Assembly (NCBI RefSeq): GCF_000143415.4
Contig: NW_003314261.1
Coordinates: 1,041,674 to 1,105,673 of the forward strand
DNA length: 64,000 nt
Direction of reading: 5' to 3'
Source: Selaginella moellendorffii
Lineage: Eukaryota > Streptophyta > Lycopodiopsida > Selaginellales > Selaginellaceae
This document shows, in pieces, positions 11,606 through 21,793 of the stretch. The position numbers and the translations under genes are program-made. The notes under the pieces are model-generated. The model did no database searches and was not told where the DNA came from. It saw only the letters and a list, made by a program, of their open reading frames with translations. The first letter of the stretch is position 1, and each line of letters begins with the position of its first letter.

Positions 11606-12358
11606 GACAAGATCCAAGCTTGGCAGTCCCACACTCTCCAAGACTTGGTAGTAAGTTCCTTTGCCAGTGGCGAGTAGAGATGGTGGCTGCTGCTGGAGGT
11701 CTTCTTCGTGCTGGTATTTTGGCGATGGCTTTGGCCACTGGAGTCCCACCGGGCTGTCGATCATCCATGCGACCTCTGGCTGGATCACCATGCTTGAGTC
11801 TTCGTCCTCACTAGCGTCGAAAGTTACATCGCACTCTGGATTGTCGAGGACGTTCGTGGAGAGCGAGCATCTCATCGTTGCGAAACCACCAAAGTCACTG
11901 CTGGAGAGATCTGGTTCTTCCTCTGGAAGCAGCTGCGAAGAATCCTGCTCGCCAGGATCCGGCTCCTCCAAGCCGATCAACTCCATGAGCTCGTGCTCCA
12001 GTACCTCCAAATCGCTGCTTTTGTCAACGCCATGACCTTGCTCTGGAGTAATGCTTCGATCTTCGCGCTGATCACTGTCGTCCATGAGAAGATTGAGAAT
12101 GCTGCATAGATCCTCGTCGATCTCGCCCCCATTTGGAGTGCCGGCGTCGAATCCCTGCGATTCCGGTGGATTCTCCGACGAACCGCTGCTCGACGCTGAA
12201 GAATCCAAGCTAGGTTTCTTGCGGAGCTGAGATTGGAGCCATACCTGCTGGAGCTTGAGTGCCAGTGGCGACGCGAAATCGCTGCTGTCGCTTCTCTCTC
12301 GATCGAGTAAAGACGCCGCCGCCATCGCTCCTCGTGGGCAAAATATTTTTCCAGTCAA
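10493..12358 (-). CDS. GRAS family transcription regulator, LISCL (SCL9/14-like) clade
   Basis: Single-exon gene of 621 aa. The first ~235 residues are acidic and low-complexity, as in LISCL proteins, where this region can activate transcription. The GRAS domain follows: leucine-rich part from about residue 250 (LDLVEQLVECARAV), VHIID motif as RIHIVDYG (about 357-364), then FGFQWPALMQ, LRITGID, a PFYRE-like region around NPRVFIQGMNNASYNVPFF, and SAW end (WLLLGWKGQILHAFSGW). GRAS proteins act in the nucleus as transcription co-regulators. Met12 (12325) is an alternative start. The start codon is only 34 bp from the divergent PPR gene's. A truncated copy lies at 21794-22795. Confidence 0.93.
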   Translation of the reverse strand: MTGKIFCPRGAMAAASLLDRERSDSSDFASPLALKLQQVWLQSQLRKKPSLDSSASSSGSSENPPESQGFDAGTPNGGEIDEDLCSILNLLMDDSDQREDRSITPEQGHGVDKSSDLEVLEHELMELIGLEEPDPGEQDSSQLLPEEEPDLSSSDFGGFATMRCSLSTNVLDNPECDVTFDASEDEDSSMVIQPEVAWMIDSPVGLQWPKPSPKYQHEEDLQQQPPSLLATGKGTYYQVLESVGLPSLDLVEQLVECARAVSSHDVMRANLLVEEIRSKVSPLGTSTQRIVYYFVEALVARVSATGNGLFTAMCHARPTAGAMLKSVEYIMERSPFLSVRYFFPNQVILNACRGHQRIHIVDYGACFGFQWPALMQELANTPGGPPYLRITGIDSPLPGGGSASDVGCMLREYAQSIGLPFKFRAVSKKWENIDAATLLLSDDEVLAVNCMFRQTNLLDESVLAESPRKMWLNRVRSLNPRVFIQGMNNASYNVPFFMTRFLEALTHFALLFDAIDCCSQPESKERHLLEQEKYGREIVNIVACEGLERVERAETYKQWHSRTQRAKFELLNISDQVFHDTESLMGMYHQSFELHRDQGWLLLGWKGQILHAFSGWRPSSS

Positions 12359-12392
12359 AGAAAGTAACCTACGCGAGGCAGTGCTAGGGTTT
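12359..12392. promoter_or_regulatory. Very short shared 5' interval with telo-box (GRAS/PPR)
   Basis: Only 34 bp separate the divergent start codons at 12358 (minus) and 12393 (plus). The telo-box TAGGGTTT occupies 12385-12392 and abuts the PPR start codon. Each transcript's 5' UTR must therefore overlap the other gene, or start codons further inside are used. Confidence 0.6.
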
Positions 12393-13829
12393 ATGCGGCG
12401 AGCGGCAGGCTATGGCTTGCGCGCGCCAGTGATCCACGCTAGCAGGACTGTAATCCTCTCAAGATACTGCTCCGGATCGAGCGAGGGGGATTTGGCTTGC
12501 TTGTTCGACGCTCTGGATGCCAGACGCGGGCAATGCGAGGAAGCTGTGGCCGATTGGATGTCTCGTGGGAATGCTCTCACGCCAGATTTCGTGGGGAGCA
12601 TCTTCGATCATCTCACTGGGCGCAATCGCTACAAGGAAGCTCTCAAGGTGAGAAAGAAAGAAATTTCCTAGTTTCATTGCTTGAATGAGAAGATTTTTTC
12701 TAGCTAGGTGCTCAAACTCGTTCGAGAGAACAACGTTGTGGAGCTGAGCGTGAAGAATTGCATCAAAGAGCTTACGCTACTCTGTCGGCAGCACGCTCCT
12801 ATTCCAGCTGAAGTGATCTTCTTGAGCCTCCCGGAGTCCATGAAAACCGAGGAGCTCATCGCTGCCTTTGTCATCAGCTTGGCCAAGCAAAAGTCCTGGA
12901 GCCGAGCGGAAGTTTACAAGCAGCAACTCACCACAATCTCTCCCGAGGTGGAGGACGCGATGATCTCTCTCTACTTCTCCAAGGATTTCCACGACCGAGC
13001 TCTTGCGTCCTACCAGAGATTGAGGTACTCGGGCATCAAGCCAATGCTTCACACTTACTTGACGCTTCTCAAGTGCAAGGAGAGAATTGGAGGTCTCGGA
13101 GGACTCGAAAGAGAAGCACTGGCAGCTGCGAAGAGTGTGGACCTCAGCACTGCGAATGAAAGGGTACGTTAGTCATCAGCTTGGAACTTACGTGATCACA
13201 ACTCTTGCTCGCTCTTGCAGGATTTGGCAAACTTGATGGAGATCCATGGCTACTTGCATGATCCGGACAGTGTGGGAGCAATCTGGAGCATCGTAAAGCA
13301 AAGATCACCGCGTCTCCTCCACGATAGCTACGCTGCCGCGATCAAAGCTTTCGGACTGGTCGGAGAAGTCGAGAAGGCGGAGGTGGTGCTGGAAGAAACG
13401 ATCGCGAGCAAGAGTGTGAGGTATGGGATCAATCCATATCACGGGATCATCGAAGTCTACGCGAGGGTAGGATTGCTCGACAGGGCCGAGGAGACGCTGC
13501 GAAGAAAGACGGACAACTCGGTGTTCCAGCCATTCAACTCCTTGATCCTGGGATATCTCGCGCGGAACGACATCGCCATAGCTTTGCAGCTGCTGGAAGA
13601 GGGATGGGAGAAGCGGCAGATCGATTCGAGCTTGGGTTACCTGACGACGATCAAGCTCTTGCGCGTCTTCGCGGCGAGAAGAGACGTGGGAAGCGCCGAG
13701 AAGCTCATTGCCATGTATCGCAACCGCGGCGATTCCACTCTTTGCAACGCGATCATCAATGTCTACGCCGCAGCGCAGCAGCCACCGAATTTCCAGCTCC
13801 TGCGAAGGCTCAAGATCAATCCTCCGTGA
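12393..13829 (+). CDS. P-class pentatricopeptide repeat protein, probably organellar
   Basis: Three exons by consensus splice sites and frame: 12393-12647, 12708-13163, 13221-13829 (introns of 60 and 57 nt, both phase 0), giving 439 aa. The N-terminus (MRRAAGYGLRAPVIHASR) is Arg/Ala-rich, without acidic residues, like a mitochondrial targeting peptide. The body shows helical-hairpin PPR units, for example DRALASYQRLRYSGIKPMLH and KAEVVLEETIAS. PPR proteins bind organelle RNA and control its processing. The start was chosen because it follows the telo-box; an upstream in-frame ATG at 12255 lies inside the GRAS gene and was not used. Confidence 0.88.
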
Positions 13830-13955
13830 TCGATGGAATGGAATTACACGTGTCGACACGTGTCATACTTTTATGACGTGGCGAGAATGCAGGCCTATGA
13901 CATGAGCGACGTGGACAAAAACCTTCGCAAAGCTAGCTAGTTTTTAGGTCGGGCA

Positions 13956-13963
13956 TAGGGTTT
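13956..13963 (+). promoter_or_regulatory. Telo-box before the EI24 homologue
   Basis: TAGGGTTT lies 7 bp before the start codon at 13971. It fits the window-wide pattern of telo-boxes next to starts of housekeeping genes. Confidence 0.55.
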
Positions 13964-13970
13964 CGCTGTC

Positions 13971-15444
13971 ATGGCTCCGTCGCGGGGAGAGCGCGCCTCC
14001 GCCGCGCCGACGTCGCCGTGGATCGCATTACTGATGCTCTGGCTGGCGGGATGTATGGACGCTTGCCGATTCGACCGCGCATTTCTCATCTGCCGGAGGT
14101 AGCGCGATTTCTCGGGAATCGAGCTGAAATTTCCTCTCCGCTTTGCAGGTCTGGCGTAGTTCGGAAGAAAACGGGGCAGTGCTTCCTCAATGGCCTGCTC
14201 GTTCTTGGAAGGTTTTCGCTTTGTCGAAATATTTTGTCGTGAAATCTTTTCTGACGAGTTTCCGCAGTGTCTTGGTTCTCCAGAAAGCGATTATTCCGGC
14301 TTTGAGCTGGCTGCTCGATTTTGAGGCGCATGTCGACGATGGATCGGCCAGGCCAGTGCCGAAGCTCCAGTCTTTCCTGATCGCGCTGTACTATGTAAGC
14401 TTGATTTCATTCTCGGCGAGCTCTAGCGCTAGTTTTCTTTTCATTGTGTCTTCCAGGTACTCTGGCTCTATCCGATCTACGTGATAAGCTTTGTGATCAA
14501 CTGTATTCACTCCAACGAAATCGCTCAACACGTCTTTCACGAAGTAAAGAAGACTATGAATGAGCCGACGTCGAGGCCATCAACAGGTACTTCTTCTACC
14601 GCCGCAGCCTTTGACAGGTGAGTGAAGAAATCCATTCACTCAATCAAGGATGGTTTAGTTTTCATGCTCTAGGTCCAGTTTCACTCGTGGAATCGGTGAG
14701 AACTTGTACTCGGTCATCGTCATCGGTGCCTTTTTTGCCGAAGTAAGTCTTGTTTGTGCCGGGAATCTAGTTCTTTAACAAGATTGGAACTTTCAAACAG
14801 GCATTCGTTGCAAGTTTCATTCCGTATGTCGGGCAACTCTTGTACTTCGTTCTCCTGTCCTGGCTTTATGCTTACTATTGCTTTGAGTAAGATGTCAAAG
14901 TTCTTTCCGACCAGTTTCTTAGCAATCTTGTCCAGGTACAAATGGGGCCTAGCTCAGTGGAGTCTCGAGAGGCGGCTGGTCTTCTTTGAGACAAACTGGG
15001 CCTTCTTCTCTGGATTTGGTAAAAACCTTTGCTTGTGTTGTCGATGCTACTTCTTAACCAGAGCTTGATTTTTCCGTCATCCAGGTAGTCCTTGCGTATT
15101 AGCGACGTTTTTCTTTTCACCTCTGGTGAGCACCGGCGTCACCGCCATCCTCTATCCATTGGTAAGCAACCGAGAATCTTCTCCAGACAAAACTCTGATC
15201 GAGCTTCTGGTTTTTGCGTGATCCAGTTTGTACTCATTGCGACTGCGTCAGATCCCGAAAAATCGATAGCCCGTGTAAAACGCGATTCTTCTCTCTTCCC
15301 TCGTCTTCCCATTTTCTACCTGGCCAACAGCTGCTCGTAAGTTGATATGCTCTTTGTCTCTACATCTCTCTTTCTCATCGTCAATTCCTTGGCAGGCTTC
15401 CAATTGTTCGCTTCTTCGTCAGTAGGTTTCCCGCAACTAGGTGA
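13971..15444 (+). CDS. EI24-family multi-pass membrane protein
   Basis: Ten exons: 13971-14098, 14149-14211, 14268-14394, 14457-14617, 14674-14742, 14801-14886, 14936-15018, 15085-15162, 15227-15336, 15396-15444. The joined frame is 954 nt, 317 aa. Conserved EI24 landmarks appear in order: CFLNGLLVLGSVLVL, VLWLYPIYVISF, IPYVGQLLYFVLLSWLYAYY, CFEYKWGLAQWSLERRLVFF, NWAFFSGFGSPCVLATFFFS, PLVSTGVTAILYPLFVLIAT. Animal EI24 is an endoplasmic reticulum protein linked to autophagy and p53-induced growth arrest; plant homologues are poorly characterised. The introns are only about 50-64 nt. The next gene on the same strand starts 89 bp after the stop. Confidence 0.93.
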
Positions 15445-15517
15445 ACTTCGTGGCAAACGTTGTGCTTCTTTGTACATTGCTGTGAATATACGATACTTTT
15501 TCTTGTGTGAAGAAATT

Positions 15518-15524
15518 TAGGGTT
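15518..15524 (+). promoter_or_regulatory. Telo-box-like motif before SCY2
   Basis: TAGGGTT lies 9 bp before the chosen SCY2 start codon (15534). It supports that start over the in-frame GTG codon at 15507. Confidence 0.45.
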
Positions 15525-15533
15525 CTTTATTGG

Positions 15534-17860
15534 ATGGATTGCTCCAGGGCGCCATTCGTACCGGGCGTGCGAATTCTCTCCTCGAGGAGGAGCAGCGGCA
15601 TCTCTTCCTCGAATGCGATTGCGATTAGATTTTTCACTCTGTTTTCGCCGTCGCCAGCGGCATTGGGCTGTTCTTCTCAAGCGAGAGTCTTGGCATTGCG
15701 AGCGAGAATTTCCAATCCTTCGTGGAGAGGAGTGTGCGCTTCAGCCGAGCCGGGCATCAGGCATGGAGGGATTTCTCCTGGATTGATTCCTTCGCAGATT
15801 GATATTTCTCCGGATGAAGTATCTTCCAATAATCTGGGAGGAGAAGAAGAAGAAGGAGAGAGCTTATTATCAGGGGAGTCTATCAAGCACGTACCGCGGA
15901 GCTATAGCAACAAGTTTATTCGATGGGTGAAGCTGGGCTCGGTGATCAATGACGCGGCCATGGCTTTTTTCAAGAGTGAAGTACGTCGTCGCACTTTCAT
16001 CACCATAATCCTCCTTATGGTCTGCAGAGCTGGTCAATTTGTTCCTCTTCCCGGTTTTAATCACAGGACAATGCCATCGAATTTTCTCGGCTCCACCGCT
16101 CTTACAGGTAAGGCCATAGAACTTTTTTTTTTTTTTTTTTTTTTGATCCTCTTAACATCAAGTGCCCTTCTTTTTTCCAGCAAGTGAAGGGGCTTTTCTC
16201 AAAGAGCCGAAGATATCGTTCTTCCACCTCGGGCTGAGTCCTTATATTTGCGCAAGCACTGTTATACATGTACGTTACACTTTCAGCTGCTGGCTTGGGT
16301 GTTACCAACGTTTGTGCGCAGCTAGTTTGTTCTTGGTACCCTCCATTCCAAAAGATGCGAAAGGAAGGAGAAATCGACAAGATAAAGTCATATACGTGAG
16401 TGATCGTATTGCATTAACAGTTCTCTTGCTCACTTGTTTTCTACACAGCTGGTGGCTTACTCTGTCATGCTCGGTGATTCAAGCTCTCCTACTGTCGTAT
16501 GCAACGCTCCAGTATGCTACTGCGTCTGATCTGTACGTTTNNNNNNNNNNNNNNNNNNNNNNNNNNNNNNNNNNNNNNNNNNNNNNNNNNNNNNNNNNNN
16601 NNNNNNNNNNNNNNNNNNNNNNNNNNNNNNNNNNNNNNNNCCTCTGGATCAATGCTACTGGAATGGATATCTCGTAGGATTACCGAATCTGGATTTGGTA
16701 CGTCTGTAGTCTAAGCTCGCCTCGGTTATCCTTTTATTTCTTTTCCAGGTCAAGGATCAACGTTGATTATTTGCATGGGGATTCTTGTCAGTTCCTCCCA
16801 GTCCCTCTGTAATATGGTCATAAGCTTCTCCAGTAAGTCGAATCTGTTTCAAGCTCGGGTATAAATTCACTTGGTAACAGGATTGGACTTCTCCAAGTGG
16901 GGACCCGCTTTGCTCCTTTATGTGGGAGTGTTCTTGACTATGACAGCATGCGCTGTGCTCGTTACGGAAGGACGTCGGATCATCAAGCTTCAGTTTTATG
17001 GCTTTGATCGCTTTCCAAGCTCCGGGTACATAACAATTCTTCAGCTTTTTTTTATGTTCTCATAACATGCCTCCAGAGGAGATGGGATTCCGGAAGTGGA
17101 GCCTTATATTCCGTTTGACATCAACCCGAATGGGATGCTACCGGTGTATATGTCATCGTATCTTATGGCAGTCCCCAGCTTCCTTGCGAAGTACATTGTC
17201 TTAAGAGTGTATTTGATTGTTTTGACGATATCGTCTTGGTGTGCAGCATCTTAAAAACCCCATTCTTACGGCGGTTACAAGTCCTTTTGAATCCAACATT
17301 ACCCCCTGCGCCTGGCGCAAGACCATGGTTGTACCACACACTGACTGCGTTGCTCATTCTCACTTTCAGCGTCCTCGATGTTGTAAGTTTCTGCTGCTAA
17401 GTTTCTTGGGGGAACTATGATCATGTTTAACTTTGCAGAGTGACGGAGCAAAAGACATATCAGAGTACATAAACAGGATAGGGGCAAAGATTGCGGATGT
17501 TAAGCCTGGTCGTTCGACCGTGGAATTTCTACGGAAAGTGCAAACCTCGGCTCGCACTTGGGGTGAGCTTTGCGACGCTTGTTTATTATCTTTAGTTTGC
17601 CTACTTTCGTGCAGGTGGATTTTTGCTGGCACTGCTAGTGACTGTGTCAACTATAATCGACTATAAGTTGCGGTCCTTGCATCAAACTGGCGGGATCAGC
17701 TTTACCTCCATGCTGTTTATTGTAAACCACGTTTTCACGTCTCTCGATTAACTAGTGCGTTTTTTGCCAGGTGGGGACGATCATCGAAGTAAGGCGGTCA
17801 TTCATGGCTTATCACGCAATGCACACGCTAAGCAATGTACTAAGGCGATATGGCGTATAA
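15534..17860 (+). CDS. SCY2: Plastid SecY homologue 2 (SCY2), inner-envelope Sec translocase
   Basis: SecY-type channel subunit for Sec-dependent insertion at the plastid inner envelope. Visible exons: 15534-16107, 16181-16269, 16322-16395, 16449-~16532, [gap], ~16641-16697, 16749-16832, 16881-17025, 17077-17190, 17247-17382, 17439-17562, 17615-17721, 17771-17860. Ser/Arg-rich N-terminus fits a transit peptide. SCY2-specific landmarks are GQFVPLPGF, MRKEGEIDKIKSY, ITESGFGQGSTLIICMGIL, TEGRRIIKLQFYGF, VEPYIPFDINPNGM, and the end LSNVLRRYGV. Intron 1 contains a T22 run. The 100-base N gap removes a splice junction and possibly some codons. The annotation is otherwise continuous to a conserved C-terminus. 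Confidence 0.93.
16541..16640. other. Assembly gap (100 N) inside SCY2
   Basis: Exactly 100 N, a customary placeholder length. Coding similarity resumes on both sides (LQYATASDL before, MLLEWISRRITESGFG after), so the real missing sequence is probably short and contains an intron. Confidence 0.98.
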
Positions 17861-18270
17861 AGAGAACGACAGCAAACATTTTCATTCAATAAATGGATTA
17901 AAATCGACAAGGTACGTCTTCTTCTTCTTTTTTAGAAAAACTCAGATCCTGGTTACATTTAAGAAGTCCCCATTTTTGTCCATAATGGTTTCTGTATAAC
18001 ATTTTATAAGCTCATAAAGTAAAAGTAACTTTTAAATAAAGAATCATCAATAAAAAGAGTGGTATTGTTTTTCAAGCACTAATGTTTAACCTAATTACCT
18101 TTTGATTAATGTACTATTTAATTTGATAAAAAGAGGGTGCAGCTCTAATCATCCTTTTTCATCAAAGCATGGAAAAATACACTTTTTGGAAAATGTTAAA
18201 GTGTGGTAACAAGGGAAGAGTGATGCTCAAATGCAACAATGAAAACCATAATAAAAAGTTAAATACTTAA
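17861..18270. other. SCY2 3' flank and AT-rich spacer
   Basis: A candidate polyadenylation signal AATAAA lies at about 17888-17893, roughly 28 bp beyond the SCY2 stop. The rest is AT-rich with no ORF of interest. Confidence 0.5.
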
Positions 18271-18281
18271 GACAAGAACAT

Positions 18282-18930
18282 TCTATTTTGAATGTTATGC
18301 TGAATGAGGTAGAAATTTTGGAAGAGTGTGATAGGAATGTGAATATCATCAACCTTCTTGATGTTACAATAAACAAGGATGGCAACTTCACAGTCTTTAA
18401 GTTGATAAAAACAGACTTAAGACATCATAGGAAGCTTGAAAAACATAAGATCAAATTATTCATGAGGCAGATCCTTTTAGGGCTTGCATGAATTTACTCC
18501 ACACCAGGATATAAAGCCTGAAAAATTGTTAATGAAATGTAGCATGGTGAAGCTCACATACTTTAGCCAAGCACATGGGTTATGGAACAATCTAGCAAAT
18601 ATTTTAGAACACTTTTATATCATTCTCCCAAGTAGCTTAAAGTTGAAAGGGGCTTTTACTCTACAACAATGGATATATAAGCAATGAAGTGTGCATCTGT
18701 GGAGTTGATTCTTGGATTTCAATTGTTTGATCCCATAGACTATGAATTTATGAATGAAAAAAATTGGAAATGCGAAATGGTGGGATTGATTGAGGCATGA
18801 AATTTATGGCCAGAATTGGATTTTATGGTAGGTGATAAAAGTGTTATGGAGCTTATGGCAAAGATGCTAGAAATGGATCCTCGTAAAGAGGATTTTTGCC
18901 CAAGAAGCATTGCAATTTAAGTATTTTGGT
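18282..18930 (+). pseudogene. Decayed CMGC (MAPK/CDK-like) protein kinase
   Basis: The translation in shifting frames gives kinase subdomains in order: LNEVEILEECDRNVNIINLL (helix C to beta 4), TDLRHH, IKLFMRQILLGLA, then HQDIKPEKLLM (catalytic loop HRDxKPxN with Arg changed to Gln and Asn to Lys), and near 18850-18930 ELMAKMLEMDPRK with a frameshifted AQEAL-like continuation. The glycine loop, the DFG motif and much of the activation segment are absent or unrecognisable. Stops and shifts make it non-coding. It probably lost its 5' part on insertion. Confidence 0.75.
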
Positions 18931-19880
18931 TCTTTAAAGGTGGGCATGCCAAATATATAAATGGTTAGCATTGGTGTTTGGGAGAATCTCAATTTGGCAT
19001 GTATTACTCATTAAAATGTGTATGAAAAGAGGACAAAAAAATACATTACATTTCATATCAAATCCAACGTAAATTAAAACCAACCTTATTTGTCTTCATG
19101 TTCTTGTCTACAGAGAGCCATAGTTTAAAAAAGCATACAAAATCTGTGAAACAATAGTTAAATAAGTTATGATTAGAATTTATTCAAATACTCTATTTTG
19201 GCCAAATGTAAAAAAAAAAAAGGTGCATTACATTTTGAAAAGAAAAAGAAAAAAGAAATCAAGACATGAAGTTCTTCACTCTCTCTCTTTGCCAAAGATG
19301 AAGCAAGTGAATACTGCATGCATCTTCTCCAGGCTCCTCGAGAATGCCCCAGCAGCTGAATCCAGAGGGCTGCCATCCGATCTCTCCTCATCTGGTGCCA
19401 CAGTGCTGGCCCATCTATTATTTAGTTTTTGTATTGATATGAGATATATCAAAGTGATAAAAATCTTATATTTATATTTTAATATGCAAGTGAAGTGATG
19501 CCATCACCACCACAACTTTTTTTTGTGCCACAGCATAAAAATTCCAATATGCATATTGGTCATTGTTTCTTTGGATCTACTGTAATCACAAGCAAACAGC
19601 CTTGGAACCACAATCCAGGCATGCTTGACCAAAAAGGCAGGGGCTATGGGTCTTCCTCCATTAGCAGGTACTTTTAGTTTGAAAGCTTGATTGCATTATT
19701 TTAAGACAAACTGGTGGTAAGAAAATTGACTTCCTGAGTTAACCTGGGTCTCATCATAGAGCAACCAGAGCTGAACCGCTTGGAATAAGCTCTCTGGCAA
19801 TGCTGGGGAACAATCATGGTCAGTCGTTTTGTGATATTTGTCCAGAGGTTTCTTGTCTTTACAGGTGGACCTGGTCTTCA
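18931..19880. other. No clear gene
   Basis: AT-rich DNA to about 19270, then moderately GC-balanced sequence with short ORFs on both strands. A minus-strand stretch near 19280-19410 encodes SPLDSAAGAFSRSLEKMH, which might belong to the same decayed gene as 19890-20300 but cannot be assigned. Confidence 0.35.
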
Positions 19881-19889
19881 CATTTGATT

Positions 19890-20300
19890 CGCGTTCTTGA
19901 ATCCAGAACGTTTTGCCTGAGAGGAGAGGTAGTTTCCAGAGACAAATTCTTCGTGGCTATGGCCATCTTCCATCCCATTGAGCTGATCCAGGACGTTGCT
20001 CAGGTTCAAGAGTGCTTCATCCTGCTTGGCTCGCTCATCCTTCCCAATGATTCTATCTTAAAGCTGTCTAAAGAGCTAGATCATAGTGTGGCTGCTTGAG
20101 GAGCTCACCATGGACCCACCAGTAATGGAGAGCTTCGCTCCACCAGCCTTGATGTTGTCTGGTACTGAGCTGGGCTTCTCTTGTGGCTCCAGTTACGTGC
20201 TTCTGAATTGTCCAGCATCTTGAGCACTGACTTACTGGCCCACGGAGGATCCGGTAGGATAACTCTAATTACTGACAGGACACCCTTACCGCATAACATA
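19890..20300 (-). pseudogene. Possible SNAP25-like SNARE remnant
   Basis: One minus-strand frame reads DERAKQDEALLNLSNVLDQL, resembling the start of the second SNARE helix of plant SNAP33-type proteins (AKQDxxLSDLSxxLxxL). It then loses similarity, and stops and frame changes occur on both sides. Upstream SVLKMLDNSEA vaguely resembles the hinge before the linker. This is a tentative assignment from one short motif; a chance coiled coil is possible. Confidence 0.3.
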
Positions 20301-20921
20301 GAGCATGACGCAGAAGAGAATTTCCTCCTCTCAGTGTAAAGTCATAGAAGGGGCAAGTAAAGCCATTACCATGGCAACAACAAGCACTCTTGCTCAGTGT
20401 AGCCAAGCATAGATCATCACGACTCTGGCATCTTGTGAAAAGATTGACTTTGCAGTATGAGTGAGATCTAAGCAAGAAGTTGATCAAAACACTGACTAGC
20501 AATGCACAAAGAAAGAAAATTGCAAAGAAAACCTACTCATACTCAATAGATTTGCCAATACAGCGAGTGAAGTACGGTTGACAAGAATATTTTAAAAATA
20601 TTTTGGCACAATAATGAATATTTTGTTAGTGGCAATATTTTCTCTTAAATAGGTATTTTAAATAAAATTAAGAATTTAATAATATTTAGATTTGTGTAAA
20701 TGACATCTTAGTGGCAATAGTTACTATTTAATAGAGGTTTTGCTTTATCACCTAATTTACAGAAGAAATTAGTATTTTAATATTTATTAATTAGTATTTA
20801 TACTAATTATTCAAGTACAATATGAGTGCATGGAATATAGAAATGGAATACATAAATGTGAATATCAATTAACCCAAAACCTAGTTTATATACAGGAGCA
20901 TTTAAAGTATCTCAAATTTTT
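20301..20921. other. AT-rich spacer, nothing recognised
   Basis: No ORF above 80 codons and no repeat is evident, apart from AT-rich low-complexity sequence after 20580. Confidence 0.4.
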
Positions 20922-21149
20922 TTTCTTTTTTTATTTTTAAGCTTCCTGGAATATTTTGTATTACTTGATCATTATGTTTTTTTACTTGTTTATTTGTATA
21001 AAATACATTTTTTGCTATTTATTATTAATTATCTCTATATTTTCTTCATTTGTTTCAGATGTTCTTATTCCATTTAGTATTTTATGAATTTCTTATCATC
21101 CTTTTGTCTCATTATTTCTGTAAGTTCATAACATGTCCTTCCATGGATT

Positions 21150-21345
21150 GTTTATTAGGAGAAAACTTCACTGTGACAGGCTCCATAATAGAAAAAGTGT
21201 TATAAAGCTTGAAGAGGGATGTTTTCTATCATATTAGTCTTGTTTGTAATTGTTATTGACATTTTTGGTATGGACGAAGAAAATTAAAAAAGCATGAATT
21301 AGCATTAACCATCATTAAAGATGACCTTTTTATTGATTTTTATCC
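21150..21345 (-). pseudogene. Lectin-family remnant, duplicated copy
   Basis: This matches the remnant at 10072-10340 (shared AGGAGAAAACTTCACTGTGA and CAGGCTCCATAATAGAAAAA) but is shorter. It was carried along with the GRAS block. It has no coding capacity. Confidence 0.65.
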
Positions 21346-21793
21346 CAGGTATACACCATTTTTTATATCTTATCCACCAACACCACCATTTCTGTTAAAT
21401 TGACCATACAATATCCATCATTAACAGGGTTGAGAAACCATGCAACTACAAGCACACACACACACTTCCAGAAACTTCGAAAGCATGTGTTTAATTTAAT
21501 AGATCCTTTTTTGTCATATCAACTTGAGACTACTGGATCCTTAAGCTCTACAAATGGCTAAGATTGCTTTTGCTTTTATTAGAGAGCTGCAAATATTCCA
21601 CTGGTCAGCTTGAGGCAATTTGCTAGGCACCATCTTTTTCACTTTCTTATTGTCAATCAGGCTACATTTTGTCTTTGATAATGAAAGTTCCGTGAACAAG
21701 CACCACCGTGACCTTAGCTTTGATCAGTTTACCTTGATAATCTAGAAGATATTCCCGAATGGAGCAAACTCCCGGACCTCTCACTACCACCCA

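Noticed and set aside
12255-12392. In-frame upstream ATG extending the P-class PPR by 46 codons
   Set aside because: The extension overlaps the GRAS coding region antisense, whereas the start at 12393 follows a telo-box and gives a good targeting peptide.
15126-15131. GTGAGC as a donor inside EI24 exon 8
   Set aside because: Reading through gives the conserved PLVSTGVTAILYP; the real donor is GTAAGC at 15163.
16270-16286. A 17-nt intron in SCY2 (GTACGTTACACTTTCAG)
   Set aside because: Too short to be spliced. A 52-nt intron ending at 16321 restores the family sequence ending in MRKEGEIDKIKSY.
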